NCBI GenBank assembly: GCA_905221605.1
Contig: CAJNDS010002723.1
Coordinates: forward strand, 202,001 to 266,000
Reading direction: 5' to 3'
Source of the DNA: Symbiodinium natans
Lineage: Eukaryota; Sar; Dinophyceae; Suessiales; Symbiodiniaceae
DNA: 64,000 nucleotides
Positions 34,540 to 45,476 of this stretch are shown here, piece after piece. Each line of letters starts with the position of its first letter. Position 1 is the first letter of the stretch. A model generated the notes under the pieces. The model was given only the letters and a program-made list of their open reading frames with translations, searched no databases and was not told the origin of the DNA. Position numbers and translations under genes: made by a program.

Positions 34540-36200
34540 CCAAGCTTTGGGTGTACACCTTTCACCTGACAGAGCTTGCTGAAACGTTTCTGGCTACGAT
34601 ACACCTGTACGTAAAACAATCCTGCCTCTTAGCCTTTTTTGCCTTCTCCTAAGTCTGCACAATCCAGCGAAACGAACCCCAAGGGAGCCCCTTTGCCCTG
34701 TTTGGACCGGCCTCAGACCAATGCTGCTCCCAACCCGGCAGCAGCGGGGCGCTGGCAGTCGCCTCCTGCCAGCCGAGATGCCCTCTCAACAATCGGTGAA
34801 CAGCCCTCTGACAAGCCCGGACATAGCCAGCGTCACATTTAACCAGCCCGAAATTCTCCAGACACGTTGCTTCACACGTCGCCTGGCCAACAAATCCCCT
34901 AAGTCACCTGACCAACTCCAGCGCTTCCATCGGGCGCTTCCTTTGACATGACATTTGCCACTCATCACTCATTCAAGGGAGGCACCGACTCTTTTCGGGG
35001 AGGTTGCCCCACAGCCGCTTTTGGGAGCCCAAATCTTCTTCCTGAGGCCAAGCCCAAGTAGCCCAAAATCTGAAGTCCTAAAGTGGTCCTACAGCTAAGG
35101 CCAAAGCATGATCCCCAAACTCTAAAGCCCACAAAAAGCCCGCAACACGCAACACGCAACACGCAAGGTAGCTCAGAAGCTATCCCCAAATCGAGGCTGC
35201 CACCTCGCTGGCGGGCTCATCTGCCTCCTCCTCCTCCTCCTCCAAAGGACACTTCAAACCGAGAATCGGGTTGCAGAGTATGCAAGGAGAAAATCGGAGC
35301 TGGGATGAAAGGGAAGTAGGAGTGTGCCAAGGAAAAAATGCTCAGCTCAACGAGAGTGATGCTCACACAAACATAAGCATCCAATTCTGCCCAGTGAAGC
35401 CAGTTGGCGACCGTCGCTGTGCAAATCGCTGCAGCGAAACACCACATATTGGAAACAAACTGCTGGCTGCAGCTTTTAGAATTCTGGAACGGGCAAGGAA
35501 CACCAACAAGCACAAAGAAGCCATTCTGGGGGGGATTTTTGAACCGAATTTGAGATAAACAGCTAGACATTGCTCTCAAGTTTCAGGCTGCTGTGTAAAA
35601 CACGCACGGCAGGCCGCACAGCCGTCTCTTCTTATACGTTGTGTTCCCGGGGAGAAAGAAGCTGACTTCCGGCAGCTTTTCCGGCCAAACCATTGTAGTG
35701 CAGCCTCCCTCGTGTGTCACCCCGGGTGCGGCAGCTGAGGCAAGGTGACAAAACTCGTAAAGGCAGCCAAACACAGCAACCAAGCGAGGCCAAGAACTGG
35801 GGACCCCTGTCTCAGCTAGAAGTCAGCTTGAGCACAGCACTCATGATCTTCCGTGATGCATAACCTAGTTTGCTGTCAAACCAAGCGCTGGGAGGCAACT
35901 TAAAGTGCCCAGGGGCCCAGGAGCCAAACTAAACCACAATTCTTGCGGAAATCACAAGCCTTTCTAGACACCGGTCGGACAGAGAGCCTGCTTCCAGTGG
36001 GATTGGAGGACGCTCAGCGGCACGGCTCGCTGGCCATTGATCGCGGCTCCTTTTTGAGAAAGCCGTAAGCTTCGACGAAGCAGTGTGGGATGCTAGGACG
36101 TACAAGGGGGGCGCTTTACTGTTTACCTTGATGGCACCTTGGCATCTTCGTAGCCCATCCGTCGACTGTGACCTGTTGGGGAGCTCGAGCCTGCTGCAAA
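34540..36200. other. Mostly unassigned; one plus-strand exon-like end
   Basis: A plus frame ending at 35,558 reads NKLLAAAFRILERARNTNKH then KEAILGGIFEPNLR and stop, which is protein-like. A 7-base repeat GCAACAC (35,137-35,165) and a CTC run (35,223-35,241) are present. The rest shows nothing recognisable. Confidence 0.25.
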
Positions 36201-36205
36201 CCAGG

Positions 36206-36327
36206 GGTTTAGGGCTTAGGGTTTAGGGTTTAGGGTTTAGGGTTTAGGGTTTAGGGTTTAGGGTTTAGGGTTTAGGGTTTAGGGTTTAGGGTTTAGGGTT
36301 TAGGGTTTAGGGTTTAGGGTTTAGGGT
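36206..36327 (+). repeat. Interstitial TTTAGGG block, almost perfect
   Basis: About 17 units, one variant (GCTTAGG) near the start. The most regular block in the window. Confidence 0.97.
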
Positions 36328-36499
36328 TCATTTGTAAAACTTCACACAGCGCCCTTGGGTCATTAGGGCCTCCAAGCTAGAACCCGTCCTTGCCCGAACC
36401 AATCTTGGCCGAAGACATGCAACACTCGGCGTCCCAGCACCGGGTGCAAGCCCTGGACCCGCGAACGCCTAACTCCTTCACTCACGATATGGGCCCCGC

Positions 36500-37360
36500 T
36501 TGCAGGTACTGCAGGCTCTCCTGCGGCCTCCGCACTTTCCTGATCGGCTGTTAGCTTCGAGTTCCATAGTTTTGACTCAGATCACATGTCTGAAACACTG
36601 GAAGTCTAGGGGCCGACTCAGAGATCGCACGCAGAGTGTGCACTGCTGCGCCAACTTAGTCCGCACCTGCACTCGGACGTCTAGCGCACGGAGGCCGCCA
36701 TCGTCCTGCTCGTGCTTTAAACCGGGGGTCGAAGAAAGCTATAGCAAAAGGGGCCTGGCTTATTTAAGCCATAACTTTGGGGCATCCAGTCCTTGGCCTA
36801 CAAGAAATTGAATAACAAGCTTAGCTAAAACTCTCAACGGCGCTCAGAAGCAGCATCAACATTCGAGCTTTGATTCGGGTTTGAGAAGTGGGGTCTGGGG
36901 TAGAGCGGTAGGTTTTTTTCAAAGCTGAATTCTGGCAGCAGGCCACTGGTTTCAGGTGTTTCGAGAATGTTGAAGATATCTACATGGTTACTGCACTCTC
37001 TCAAATCCAATTCCGGAAACCAAGGTGGCCACCTTACCCCTTGAAGCCTGAACACTCAATGAAGCGAATCGCGAACTCGATCCTCAGAACCTAAAGAGAC
37101 CATCAAGCCCCCGGAGCTGCATGTTCAAGCCAATCCTAACCCTGCCCCCGTCCGAGCATATGAGGAAGTCAACACTATCCTGGGTCACGGCGACAAAAGG
37201 AACAGCAAAGTCAATTCAAGTTTGGGAACCTGCGTTTTCTGCAAGGAGTTCGATGTAGAAAACGCTTGTATACAACTAGCAACGTCCGCCGACCCCTGCA
37301 TCGGCGTCAGTGAAGCCTTCGTTTTGCCTGGTAGTCATCCTCACCACCCCCCTACCCACC
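36500..37360. other. Unassigned, with competing short open frames
   Basis: A minus frame at 36,834-37,055 reads PELDLRECSNHVDIFNILET then SGLLPEFSFEKNLPLYP. A plus frame covers 36,500-36,811. No motif is recognised. Confidence 0.2.
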
Positions 37361-37368
37361 ACCCTTCA

Positions 37369-37425
37369 AGGGGTTTAGGGGTTAGGGTGTAGATTTAGGG
37401 TTTAGGGAGAGGGTTTAGGGTCCCT
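37369..37425 (+). repeat. Short degenerate TTTAGGG block
   Basis: GGTTTAGGGGTTAGGGTGTAG-like units, seven or fewer. Confidence 0.75.
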
Positions 37426-37638
37426 TAACAACTGTTGGCCCCCATCCCCTGCCCCCTACCCTTGCGGTCAAACCTCCGAATGCTCGACCCTGAACAAGAA
37501 AGCCTTCCATGAACGCCCGGAATTCAGTCTTGGTTCAGGCTTTCGGGTGGTTGCGCTGGCTCGGCGGCACCGGTGGGAGCCGTTAAATGACAGCCGAGGT
37601 TCCAGTCTTCTTTCCCCAAAGCATGGCTACCCGCGCTC

Positions 37639-37959
37639 TTGAACTGCTACGTTCTTGGGATCAAGGCCTCTGACACTCGATTCAAGGACTTTGGCTCCAA
37701 GAGGCCACCGGAATATCGAAGTGACAATCCCAGGAAAAACCTGGCACAACCGAAGCACCCCAGGCCCTTGACCATTAAAAAACCACAAGCCAGCGTCGCC
37801 CACGCTGAGCGTTTTGTCTCCCTGCACGTCTCGCCAGTTGACGTAGACCCTCGGATGGGGGGGGTTGCAGTGTTTTTCGGGCCCGAGTCCACTGACATTG
37901 AAGAGGAAAGGTGTATCAAAATCTCCCGTTTTCTCTCTTTTCTTTATAGATCAACTTAA
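37639..37959 (+). CDS. Hypothetical 106-residue ORF
   Basis: Reads KASDTRFKDFGSKRPPEYRS, KHPRPLTIKKPQASVAHAER, FVSLHVSPVDVDPRMGGVAV and FFGPESTDIEEERC. Coherent over its whole length. The opposite strand is open for part of it. No family. Probably one exon. Confidence 0.3.
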   Translation: MNCYVLGIKASDTRFKDFGSKRPPEYRSDNPRKNLAQPKHPRPLTIKKPQASVAHAERFVSLHVSPVDVDPRMGGVAVFFGPESTDIEEERCIKISRFLSFLYRST

Positions 37960-38480
37960 CACTTAATTCATTTGGACTTCAGGTTACGATCGAAAAAGAG
38001 CGACAATGCGTATGACACGACTTGATCCTTACACACCGGCAACCCTGGACGAATCGAGAGGTTAACATAGGTTAACTAGAATTTCACAATTGTATTTGGG
38101 TCGTCGTGGGAATGTCCATCTCCCTTTTGTAATACGCTGAAAGGCGTCCTAACCCTGCTCTGCACAGGGCCACCAGCCAATCAAGCTCTTTCTGCAGGAG
38201 ACTACTAGCCTGAGCGTGAAATCATGGAAGCCCGGATGTCACGCTCAAGCATTTAAACGTACCCTCACGTGAGCAATCTCCATCTGCTGACACCACTCTG
38301 ACTCAGGCCGGGCGGCTTGCTGTCGCCATTTGACAAGAGCGGGTGCGTGCCTTTGGCAGTTCCTCAGCTGGAAAATTGCTTGCTCCGTGTTGCTCAGAGC
38401 CTTAAGCCCTTGAGCCTCCAGTCTATACACTAGCTTGCGCCCCATCTGCGAACCAGCCTTGAAACTGACCCCCAGCAGGC

Positions 38481-38774
38481 TTGAGTCCTGAACCCTCAAA
38501 GCAATGTGACTTCTTCAATGGAGTTGCAGCCCGTAGACGTATGACTGACATGAGCCGCACACCGAAAGAGTCTGAACCCACTGGCCATTCGTGCAGGCCC
38601 AGCGTCCCGCTACCGTCACCCAACCGAAGACGCCTTTCCACTCGGACACCTCTGGAGTTTGGAGCTCAGGGTACGAAGAAAAAAGACTTGAAGCCTTGGG
38701 CAAAGAATGGATTCTCACCAACAACTATAACTACGACGCACAAAAACGGATTCTTTCGAGCATGCCCACCCTAA
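38481..38774 (+). CDS. Hypothetical basic ORF, 97 residues
   Basis: Contains RRRMTDMSRTPKESEPTGH, LPSPNRRRLSTRTPLEFG and GTKKKDLKPWAKNGF. Pro/Ser/Arg-rich, possibly disordered. No family. Confidence 0.2.
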   Translation: MSPEPSKQCDFFNGVAARRRMTDMSRTPKESEPTGHSCRPSVPLPSPNRRRLSTRTPLEFGAQGTKKKDLKPWAKNGFSPTTITTTHKNGFFRACPP

Positions 38775-38999
38775 AACTAAGGCAGTTTCTGGGATCGGGT
38801 ACTCCAGGGAGGCGGCACTCCACAGGGAATGTCACTTTATGCCTCGTTTTAACGGTCCGGTTGGTATGGGCGGGCTGCAGCAGCGAACATAAGCGATTTG
38901 GGTTCGCCCCGTCGCCCGAAACCGAAAGTGAGGTTGCTTGCCAGACACCCCCAACTGCCTAAAGCTTTGATCCGGGCAAGCCAAGCCTGGGTGACAGAA

Positions 39000-40730
39000 A
39001 GGTATTGCCTCAAATAGGGGTACCCTTAATCTACCCCCAAAATCCGCCGACCCCGCCTTTGGGGTCGAGCGCCCGGGAAGCCCCTTACACGGGAGGTAGT
39101 CCTGACGACCCCCCCCCACCCTTCCCTTCCCCCCCGGCCCCCAAAAAACACTTTTTTCTCCCTTACCCCCCCCCCGACCAGGGACCCCCCCCTCTCGACC
39201 CCCACCCCCACCGCCTCCCCTTCCGCCCCCCGACCAGGGACCCCCCCTCCCGGCCCCAAAAAACTCAAAAAACACTTTTTTTGATTTCTGACCGCCAACC
39301 CACAAAAACGCTCCGTGCGTGCTTGCCCTGCCCTACCCCTACTCCTCCCGAGCCCGAAGTCCACCACCCAAACCCCACCCCCCTCCCCTTCCGCCCCGGA
39401 CCAGGGGACCCCCCCCCCACCCGACGACCTTCCGCCCCCCGACCAGGGATCCGGGCCCCAACAAACTCAAAAACACTTTTTTTGTCGGGCTCAGAACCGA
39501 CGATTTGTGACCGCTAGCCCACAAAAACGCTCCGTGCGTGCTTGCCCTGCCCCTACCCCCTACTCCTCCCAAGCCCGAAGTCCAGCACCCAAACCCGTTC
39601 CTTGCTGGTGGCCCTTCTGCCCACCCCCACCCCCCTGCCCCTACCCCCCACTCCTCCTGAGCTTGGAGTCCACCACCCAAACCCGAAGTCCATCCCTTGC
39701 ACCCCCTACGCAGGCGACCCGGACCCACCCGACCTGTCGACCCCCACCCCCACCCCCTCCCCTTCCGCCCCCCGACCAGGGACCCCCCCCTCCCGGCCCC
39801 AAAAAACTCAAAAACACTTTTTTTGTCGACAATTGACCACCAACCCACAAAAACGCTCCGTGCGTGCTTGCCCTGCCCCACCCCCTACTCCTCCCCAGCC
39901 CGAAGTCCACCACCCAAACCCCCCCCCCTCCCCTTCCGCCCCGGACACACACCCCCCCCCCACCCGGTGGCCCTTACCTTCTGCCCACCTGACCCTTCCC
40001 CAGGCGACCCGGACCCACCCGACCTGTCGACCCCCACCCCCACCCCCTCCCCTTCCGCCCCCCGAAGTTCACCACCGAAACCCGCTTGGAGTCCACCACC
40101 CAAACCCGAAGTCCATCCCTTGCACCCCCTACGCCCTCGATCCCCGACAGGCGACCCGGACCCACCCGACCTGTCGACCCCCACCCCCACCCCCTCCCCT
40201 TCCGCCTTCTGACCGCCAACCCACAAAAACGCTCCGTGCGTGCTTGCCCTGCCCCTACCCCCTGCTCCTCCCGAGCCCGAAGTCCACCACCCAAACCCCA
40301 CCCCCCTCCCCTTCCGCCCCGGACCAGGGGACCCCCCCCCCACCCGACCCCCGACCAGGGATTCCCCCTCCGCCCCAACAAGGTGGTGGCCGCTAGCCCA
40401 CAAAAACGCTCCGTGCGTGCTTGCCCTGCCCCTACCCCCTACTCCTCCCAAGCCGAACCCCGGGGTCCCTCCCTTGCACCCCCTGCGCACCGACCCCCCG
40501 ACCAAGCGACCCGGACCCACCCGACCTGTCGACCCCCACCCCCACCCCCTCCCCTTCCGCCCCCCGACCAGGGACCCCCCCCCTCCCGGCCCCAAAAAAC
40601 TCAAAAACACTTTTTTTGTCCCTTTCAGAACCGACGATTTTGACCGCCAACCCACAAAAACGCTCCGTGCGTGCTTGCCCTGCCCCTACCCCCTACTCCT
40701 CCCGAGCCCGAAGTCCACCACCCAAACCGA
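39000..40730. repeat. C-rich tandem array of a composite unit
   Basis: Six copies of a block around CACAAAAACGCTCCGTGCG (near 39,305, 39,523, 39,848, 40,221, 40,400, 40,654) alternate with five copies of a block ending AACTCAAAAACACTTTTTTT (near 39,150, 39,260, 39,470, 39,800, 40,600). Other shared blocks are GAAGTCCACCACCCAAACCC, GGCGACCCGGACCCACCCG and CCTTCCGCCCCCCGACCAGG. Spacings vary from about 180 to 370 bases, so unit composition is shuffled. Long Pro-rich and Gly-rich frames on the two strands are by-products of the repeat. Confidence 0.95.
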
Positions 40731-40830
40731 GAAGCGCCCTACTAGCCTGCGATGCTTAGAGAAACTCAATGCGTAAAGGGAATGTGCCAAACAGCTATGA
40801 GTCAACGAAGGGGCCGACCCCACACGCGCA

Positions 40831-40857
40831 CCGACCCCCCGGTTCCACGGGGGTCGG
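40831..40857. other. Hairpin, 9-bp GC stem
   Basis: CCGACCCCC pairs with GGGGGTCGG around a nine-base loop. Similar CCGCCGACCCCCGCG sequence recurs near 41,003. Confidence 0.7.
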
Positions 40858-41221
40858 CGGCAGCGGCTTTAGCCCTTAAATCGGGCAGCGCGAGGTCCCC
40901 AAAGGACCGAGCAAATGCGGACCTTTTAGCCCGGGTCGTCCCGGGAATAGCCTTGCTGGCCTCTGGCCTTCTGCGAAGCAGAATTAGGCCGGACGCCAGT
41001 GCCGCCGACCCCCGCGTGCCGCCGGTGAACGGTTTTTTTTTCGTGGTTTTTTGCGTCACCACGGCGGCCCCCAGAGGGCGGCATCAGCGGGTCCAGCCCG
41101 GGACCCCCAGGCGCGCATCAGGAGCATCAGCGGCTCCCGGGGCGGGACCGCGGGGGGGCAGCAGGAGCATGATGCCCCCCAAAGGGCGGGCATAAGCGAC
41201 GTGTCTAAGCCCGGGGCTAGG

Positions 41222-41388
41222 AAAAAGGGAGTTTAGGGGCCTTATAAAGTGCTTAGAAACGTTAAGGCAGTCTCGGAGCCTCAAACGCTTAGAGATTTGA
41301 AGGGAGTTTAGGGGCCTGAAAATGCTTAGAAACTTAACGCTTAGAGATTTTAAGGGAGTTTAGGGGCCTCAACATGCTTAGAAACTGC
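41222..41388. repeat. Tandem repeat, about 55-70 bp, three copies
   Basis: Each copy contains GGGAGTTTAGGGGCCT, then TGCTTAGAAAC and, between copies, CGCTTAGAGATTT. Starts are near 41,228, 41,301 and 41,354. Confidence 0.9.
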
Positions 41389-41389
41389 T

Positions 41390-41830
41390 CGCCCCGGGCT
41401 TCTGCGTGCGCTGCCCGCCCATGGGCGCAGCCCCTTAAAATAATATAATCCTTTTTGTACCCCCCCCCCCCCAAAAAAAAAAAAGGGCACCCCGGAAAGC
41501 CCCACATGTAGGCTCATCTTATAGGCTTCCGATGGGCGAAAAGGAGTGGTGGACCGGCCCGAAGGCCCTGACGACAGCGGCTGGTCTGGCAGCTTGAGGG
41601 TTGTCAGACGTGGGCACCCCTTTTGCATGGCCCTCACTTGCTTATGGATTGCTCTGCACACGCTGGCCCTTCTGCATAGAAGCAAAGGGGAGCAACGGAC
41701 TCGCGATTAGGGTTTAGGAGCTTGGGACAACACTTGCGATGTCCCAAGCTTTGCCGACTGAAGTTTTGGAGCCAACCTTTTTCTGAACCCTTGGTGCGGG
41801 GCTGTAGATTATCACTCAGCCAACTCAGCT
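41390..41830. other. No gene recognised; C13/A12 homopolymer pair
   Basis: A run of C followed by a run of A lies at 41,461-41,485. Short minus frames only. Confidence 0.3.
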
Positions 41831-41959
41831 ATTCACCTAGCCAGGGTCTCCTGAGGGGCTCTTCAGTGGGGTCACCTGGCCTAAGTCTTCTACTCCCACA
41901 GAATCCACTGGATATCACAGCCTTGTCTGGCAGAGGTCTGGCTCCCAGGGCCGCTTCGA

Positions 41960-42290
41960 AAAGGCTGTAGGGGGCTCCGAGGTTCTCCAACAGCACATCC
42001 ACGGGGAAGAGACCCCCGGGTGCGAACCGCCCCACGCACCCGTGGCTGCCGTGGCGCATGCAACGGACCAGCGTCCGTTGCATGTCTTCCACGGCGCTCA
42101 TCTCCTTCGAGCCGCCCTTCTTCCCTTTTTTCTCCTCTATTTCCACCACCCATCGCGGCACGGGGACATCAATAGACATCAACTGGAAATACCTGTGCCC
42201 TCTTTGCAACATTTCCGACCAGCAAGGTGGCTGTGTTCCCTGCACAGGTGTGCTGCACTTGCTTGAGCAACCCACTGCGAGGGATGGGGA
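41960..42290 (-). CDS. Large exon of a minus-strand hypothetical gene
   Basis: The minus frame reads GCSSKCSTPVQGTQPPCWSE, MLQRGHRYFQLMSIDVPVPR, WVVEIEEKKGKKGGSKEMSA, VEDMQRTLVRCMRHGSHGCV and GRFAPGGLFPVDVLLENLGA. The C-x3-C...C...H start could bind zinc. A charged helix and a second Cys/His patch (RCMRHGSHGC) follow. The frame remains open to 41,829, but coding character weakens past about 41,960. No family is recognised. Two more exon-like segments lie upstream on the same strand. Confidence 0.45.
42057..42084. other. Perfect 12-bp inverted repeat, 4-base loop
   Basis: CATGCAACGGAC and its exact reverse complement flank CAGC. It lies within the large minus-strand exon (codons for MQRTLVRCM). 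Confidence 0.85.
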
Positions 42291-42496
42291 GTGGCTGAGG
42301 ACAGGTGGACAGATGAAGTGTTGGGAGTGGCCTTGGCAAGGGGGAGAGAGGCCGTAAACTGCAAGATCCTCAAAAGGGTATGGAACGTATGTGCCTCCGA
42401 GTTTGCTTCCATTGCTTCGTGGCCGATGGTAGGTCCGAAGGCCTTCAGAAAAATACGTTTACCCCTGCGTTCTTACGCCAACATCCTGAAGCGACA

Positions 42497-42545
42497 AACC
42501 CTAACCCTAAACCCTAAACCCGAAACCCTAAACCCTAAACCCGAG
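42497..42545 (-). repeat. Interstitial CCCTAAA block in an intron
   Basis: About six units with one CCCGAAA variant, between the exons at 42,624-42,569 and 42,290. Confidence 0.9.
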
Positions 42546-42568
42546 CCCCAAAGCCGACTCGTAGAATC

Positions 42569-42624
42569 CCTTCCGCCTCGCCGCCAACGCGCTGTTGCAG
42601 CGAGATCGCGGGGTCGCCTTCTTC
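42569..42624 (-). CDS. Exon of the same minus-strand gene
   Basis: After acceptor GATCAG the frame reads EEGDPAISLQQRVGGEAEG. The 3' limit (GG|GA or a little further) is uncertain. A CCCTAAA block lies in the following intron. Confidence 0.4.
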
Positions 42625-42700
42625 CTGATCCGGGTTTGGGGCCCCAAGGTTCACTCATGACATTCATGTACAGTAGCATACAAGGCCTTCATGAAAGAAC

Positions 42701-42781
42701 TTTCTCTCCAGCGCTGGTGACCCGCGCTGCCTTCTTCGTCTCATCCGCCTCGGCCGACGCCTGCAGCAGGGGCTCCGCCGA
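42701..42781 (-). CDS. 81-nt exon of the minus-strand gene
   Basis: Between acceptor ATGTTCAG and donor GTTCTTTC the frame is SAEPLLQASAEADETKKAAR then VTSAGEK, exactly 27 codons. The helical Ala/Glu/Lys composition leaves little doubt about the strand. Confidence 0.45.
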
Positions 42782-43096
42782 CTGAACATGAACTCTTCCT
42801 TAAGGCGCACCGCTGATCCGCCTCCATCAGATTCAACTGGCCTGTGCGCTTCACACCACAATCCCCAAAAGCCTAGACCCAAATGAGCTGCAGGCCATGC
42901 AGACCCCAACAAAAAACAAACAACCGCGAAAAGGTTTGAAGGCTTGAGAACGGTTCATGCGCTCTTGCCAGCGCTCTTCGCAGAGGCTCGGACCCAACGC
43001 ATGAAGCGGTGAACTGTCATTCCAGGTTTCGGGCCAAAACTCAAAGCCTGAAACACAAATTTTATCTAGAGTCGTCGCAAGCAACCGAAAGGCTCC

Positions 43097-43135
43097 AGCC
43101 CTAAACCCTAAACCCTAACCCCTAAACCCTACAAT
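43097..43135 (-). repeat. Interstitial CCCTAAA block
   Basis: About five units. Confidence 0.85.
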
Positions 43136-43421
43136 CTAGCACCCTGAGCCGACAAAATGTTCCAAACCCAGCCCCTTGAAGCTTTCGCCTGGGGCTCGGG
43201 TCGGTCCCAGCTTGAAGTCTTCGAGGGTCGATGCCAATAGTACCAGAGGCCTGTCCACGTAATGACAACATGATTGTTCATATCCTCTTAAGGTGTATAT
43301 AAAGAAAAATTAAAAAAGAATTCCCAAGGGGGATTATAGTATCCAGGAGGGCTTTGCAGCTTAGCAGGGTTTGGGCTCAGCATTTTCTGCGGACTTCGCA
43401 TCTTCAGTTGCGCACAGCCCA

Positions 43422-43443
43422 AACCCTTAACCCTAAACCCTAA
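43422..43443 (-). repeat. Very short CCCTAAA block
   Basis: Three units, AACCCTTAACCCTAAACCC type. Confidence 0.65.
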
Positions 43444-43539
43444 GGGATTGCAGGTGAGCTCCGGTCTCCATTCTTTAGAGGCAGCGTGCATATGGGCCCC
43501 AAACCTGTTGAACCTTGACGCATGATTCGTGACTCTGGA

Positions 43540-43806
43540 GCACCCCGTGCACTTTCCGCACTTACGCCTGTAACGAAGGACAGTGACTGGGAACCATGGA
43601 AGCACAGCTACCTACCAAGACACGCTGGGACACCCACTAACCTTTTTTGGCGTTTGTATGCCAACCCGCTTAGGGCTTGTGGAAAGGGAAGAGGAAGCAA
43701 TCGGAATGGTAAAAAGTTCAAGGGCATGATCACCCAGGAAAGCAAATGGATCCCAACCCTGATCGCGGACCTCGCTCCACATCCAAGACCTCCAGGGTGG
43801 TTTTGA
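43540..43806 (+). CDS. Hypothetical ORF
   Basis: Reads TKDSDWEPWKHSYLPRHAGT, NLFWRLYANPLRACGKG and NGKKFKGMITQESKWIPTL. Plausible exon; no family. Confidence 0.25.
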   Translation, partial: APRALSALTPVTKDSDWEPWKHSYLPRHAGTPTNLFWRLYANPLRACGKGRGSNRNGKKFKGMITQESKWIPTLIADLAPHPRPPGWF

Positions 43807-43915
43807 TCAAAACGCGCATTGCAACGGGTACCAACGTGGGCCTCGAGCTTGGGGGGCACAGTAGTGGGAAAAGCTTGGGGTCTAATTCGGTCGCCAAGGC
43901 TGCTCACGGCTCGAT

Positions 43916-44242
43916 TTGTTGTGCCATACCAGCTGCACCAAGCTCTACAAGAATCTAGAAGGTTGCCAGCGATTTTTACACCACACGCTTCTCAAACAGA
44001 AGTTGCAAACGGTCGCACGTACAGCTTCCAAGCCAACCACGCCAACCGATGTTCAGGCCCCGACTGCGCATCACATTCTTGGAAGCAAAACCCTTGAAAC
44101 CGCTTCTGAACGCCGAGAGCTTTTCTCCTCAATTCCTGCCTCATGTTGGGATCAGGGATTGCAAGCCATAGGTGCAAAGGCTATGCGATGCGAAATTTTG
44201 CTATACAAGATGGGGACATCCTGCTGTCCACACAACACTTAG
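43916..44242 (+). CDS. Hypothetical 108-residue ORF
   Basis: Reads NLEGCQRFLHHTLLKQKLQT, VARTASKPTTPTDVQAPTAH, HILGSKTLETASERRELFSS and GLQAIGAKAMRCEILLYKMG. Coherent over most of its length. No family. Confidence 0.3.
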   Translation: MLCHTSCTKLYKNLEGCQRFLHHTLLKQKLQTVARTASKPTTPTDVQAPTAHHILGSKTLETASERRELFSSIPASCWDQGLQAIGAKAMRCEILLYKMGTSCCPHNT

Positions 44243-44366
44243 GTTTCACATGCCCGCACTATAAACACCAAGTTTCTGCAACTTCGCGGTTTGCTTAGGG
44301 CTTTCAGGCTTCAGGGTGCTGCGGCCCTCCGCTACCCTGAGCAGACACTCCAAACGGTCCAAACTT

Positions 44367-44825
44367 CTACCGCCATAGACACTTCAGCCGTCCTGAATAC
44401 CTCGGACACCTTGATGATGATTCCGGATGTATGGGGCTTGCGATTTGTTTAAAAGTCAAAGGCATCAGGCGCAATGTGAATCCAACAGTGGGGGGCCTCA
44501 GAAGAGTTAAGGGGTCGAACCCTCGAACGGCATGACATGGCCCAGCCTTCTCCCAGCCCTGCAGGCAATCGGCGTTTTCGGGTCTGGGATTGTTGGATTT
44601 GAGGGGTGAAGAGTCATGATGCAACAGCACGTTTCTTGAAGGACATCTGTACGTCAGGATCTCTGCTGCAAAAGCTTTGACTGCAGAAATGGTAGACAGA
44701 GATCCCTGATTGAAATGGCTCGCACTGAATACTTGAGGTGGAGTTGCCAACGTACTCGTGCAAGTAGCGACGTTTTCGTAGCCGTGCCGACCACTGCAAC
44801 TCTGTGAAGGTTGATAAACGTCCAA
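44367..44825 (-). CDS. Hypothetical 152-codon minus-strand frame
   Basis: Contains HGYENVATCTSTLATPPQVF, SAVKAFAAEILTYRCPSRNV and GFTLRLMPLTFKQIASPIHP. Two other frames overlap it. It may be chance at this length. No family. Confidence 0.2.
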   Translation of the reverse strand: MDVYQPSQSCSGRHGYENVATCTSTLATPPQVFSASHFNQGSLSTISAVKAFAAEILTYRCPSRNVLLHHDSSPLKSNNPRPENADCLQGWEKAGPCHAVRGFDPLTLLRPPTVGFTLRLMPLTFKQIASPIHPESSSRCPRYSGRLKCLWR

Positions 44826-45217
44826 ATATCAAACTGCGAAGGCATCCTCAAAGGAGTCCGACGTCCCCGGACGTGTGACTCCCTGCCCCATGCCTAAGAG
44901 TCAATGCCGCAGCCCGCACCCCGGTATCCCAAACATTCAAAAGCTTCAGGCAGGCCTGGAAGCAGCCAGCATACAACCACAATGCAACCCCCCGCGACTG
45001 CGTGAGGGAACTTTTCGTGCCTGAAAAACGTGTCACTCTGTCAGAGACGCCAACATGTGCTGCAGCCCTAGAGCGTAATCATGTCGGTTGGACCTGGTCC
45101 AGTTTAAGTTTTTGAGTGTCTCTCCTTCTGGGTCCTTCGATCTACCTCGGGTTGGGTTAAAAGCATTGTGGCTGTATGCTGGCTGGTTCCTGCAACGTGT
45201 AAACCGACGCGAAGACC

Positions 45218-45252
45218 GACCCTAAACCCTAAACCCTAAACCCCAAACCCCG
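45218..45252 (-). repeat. Interstitial CCCTAAA block
   Basis: About five units ending in CCCCAAA. Confidence 0.85.
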
Positions 45253-45386
45253 TTTCCCAGCGTTTCGAGACTGTCCAAACTCGCCTCGGGAAGATCCTCT
45301 TCCTCCGCCTCCTCCTCTCCGTCCCGGGGCGGGGTCCAGCGCGACTCCTGTGGTTTTCCGGTTCACTCTTTGAGGGTTTTCATAGG

Positions 45387-45444
45387 GTTTGGGGTTTAGG
45401 GTTTAGGGTTTAGGGTTTAGGGTTTAGGGTTTAGGGTTTAGGGG
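45387..45444 (+). repeat. Interstitial TTTAGGG block
   Basis: About eight units. It is of the opposite orientation to the block 135 bases to its left. Confidence 0.95.
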
Positions 45445-45476
45445 GTCAGGGGTAGGTTGGGACTAAGCTAAGTGCT

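Noticed and set aside
39339-40655. Long Pro-rich and Gly-rich frames
   Set aside because: All lie in the C-rich repeat array and change with its modules; no independent coding signal.
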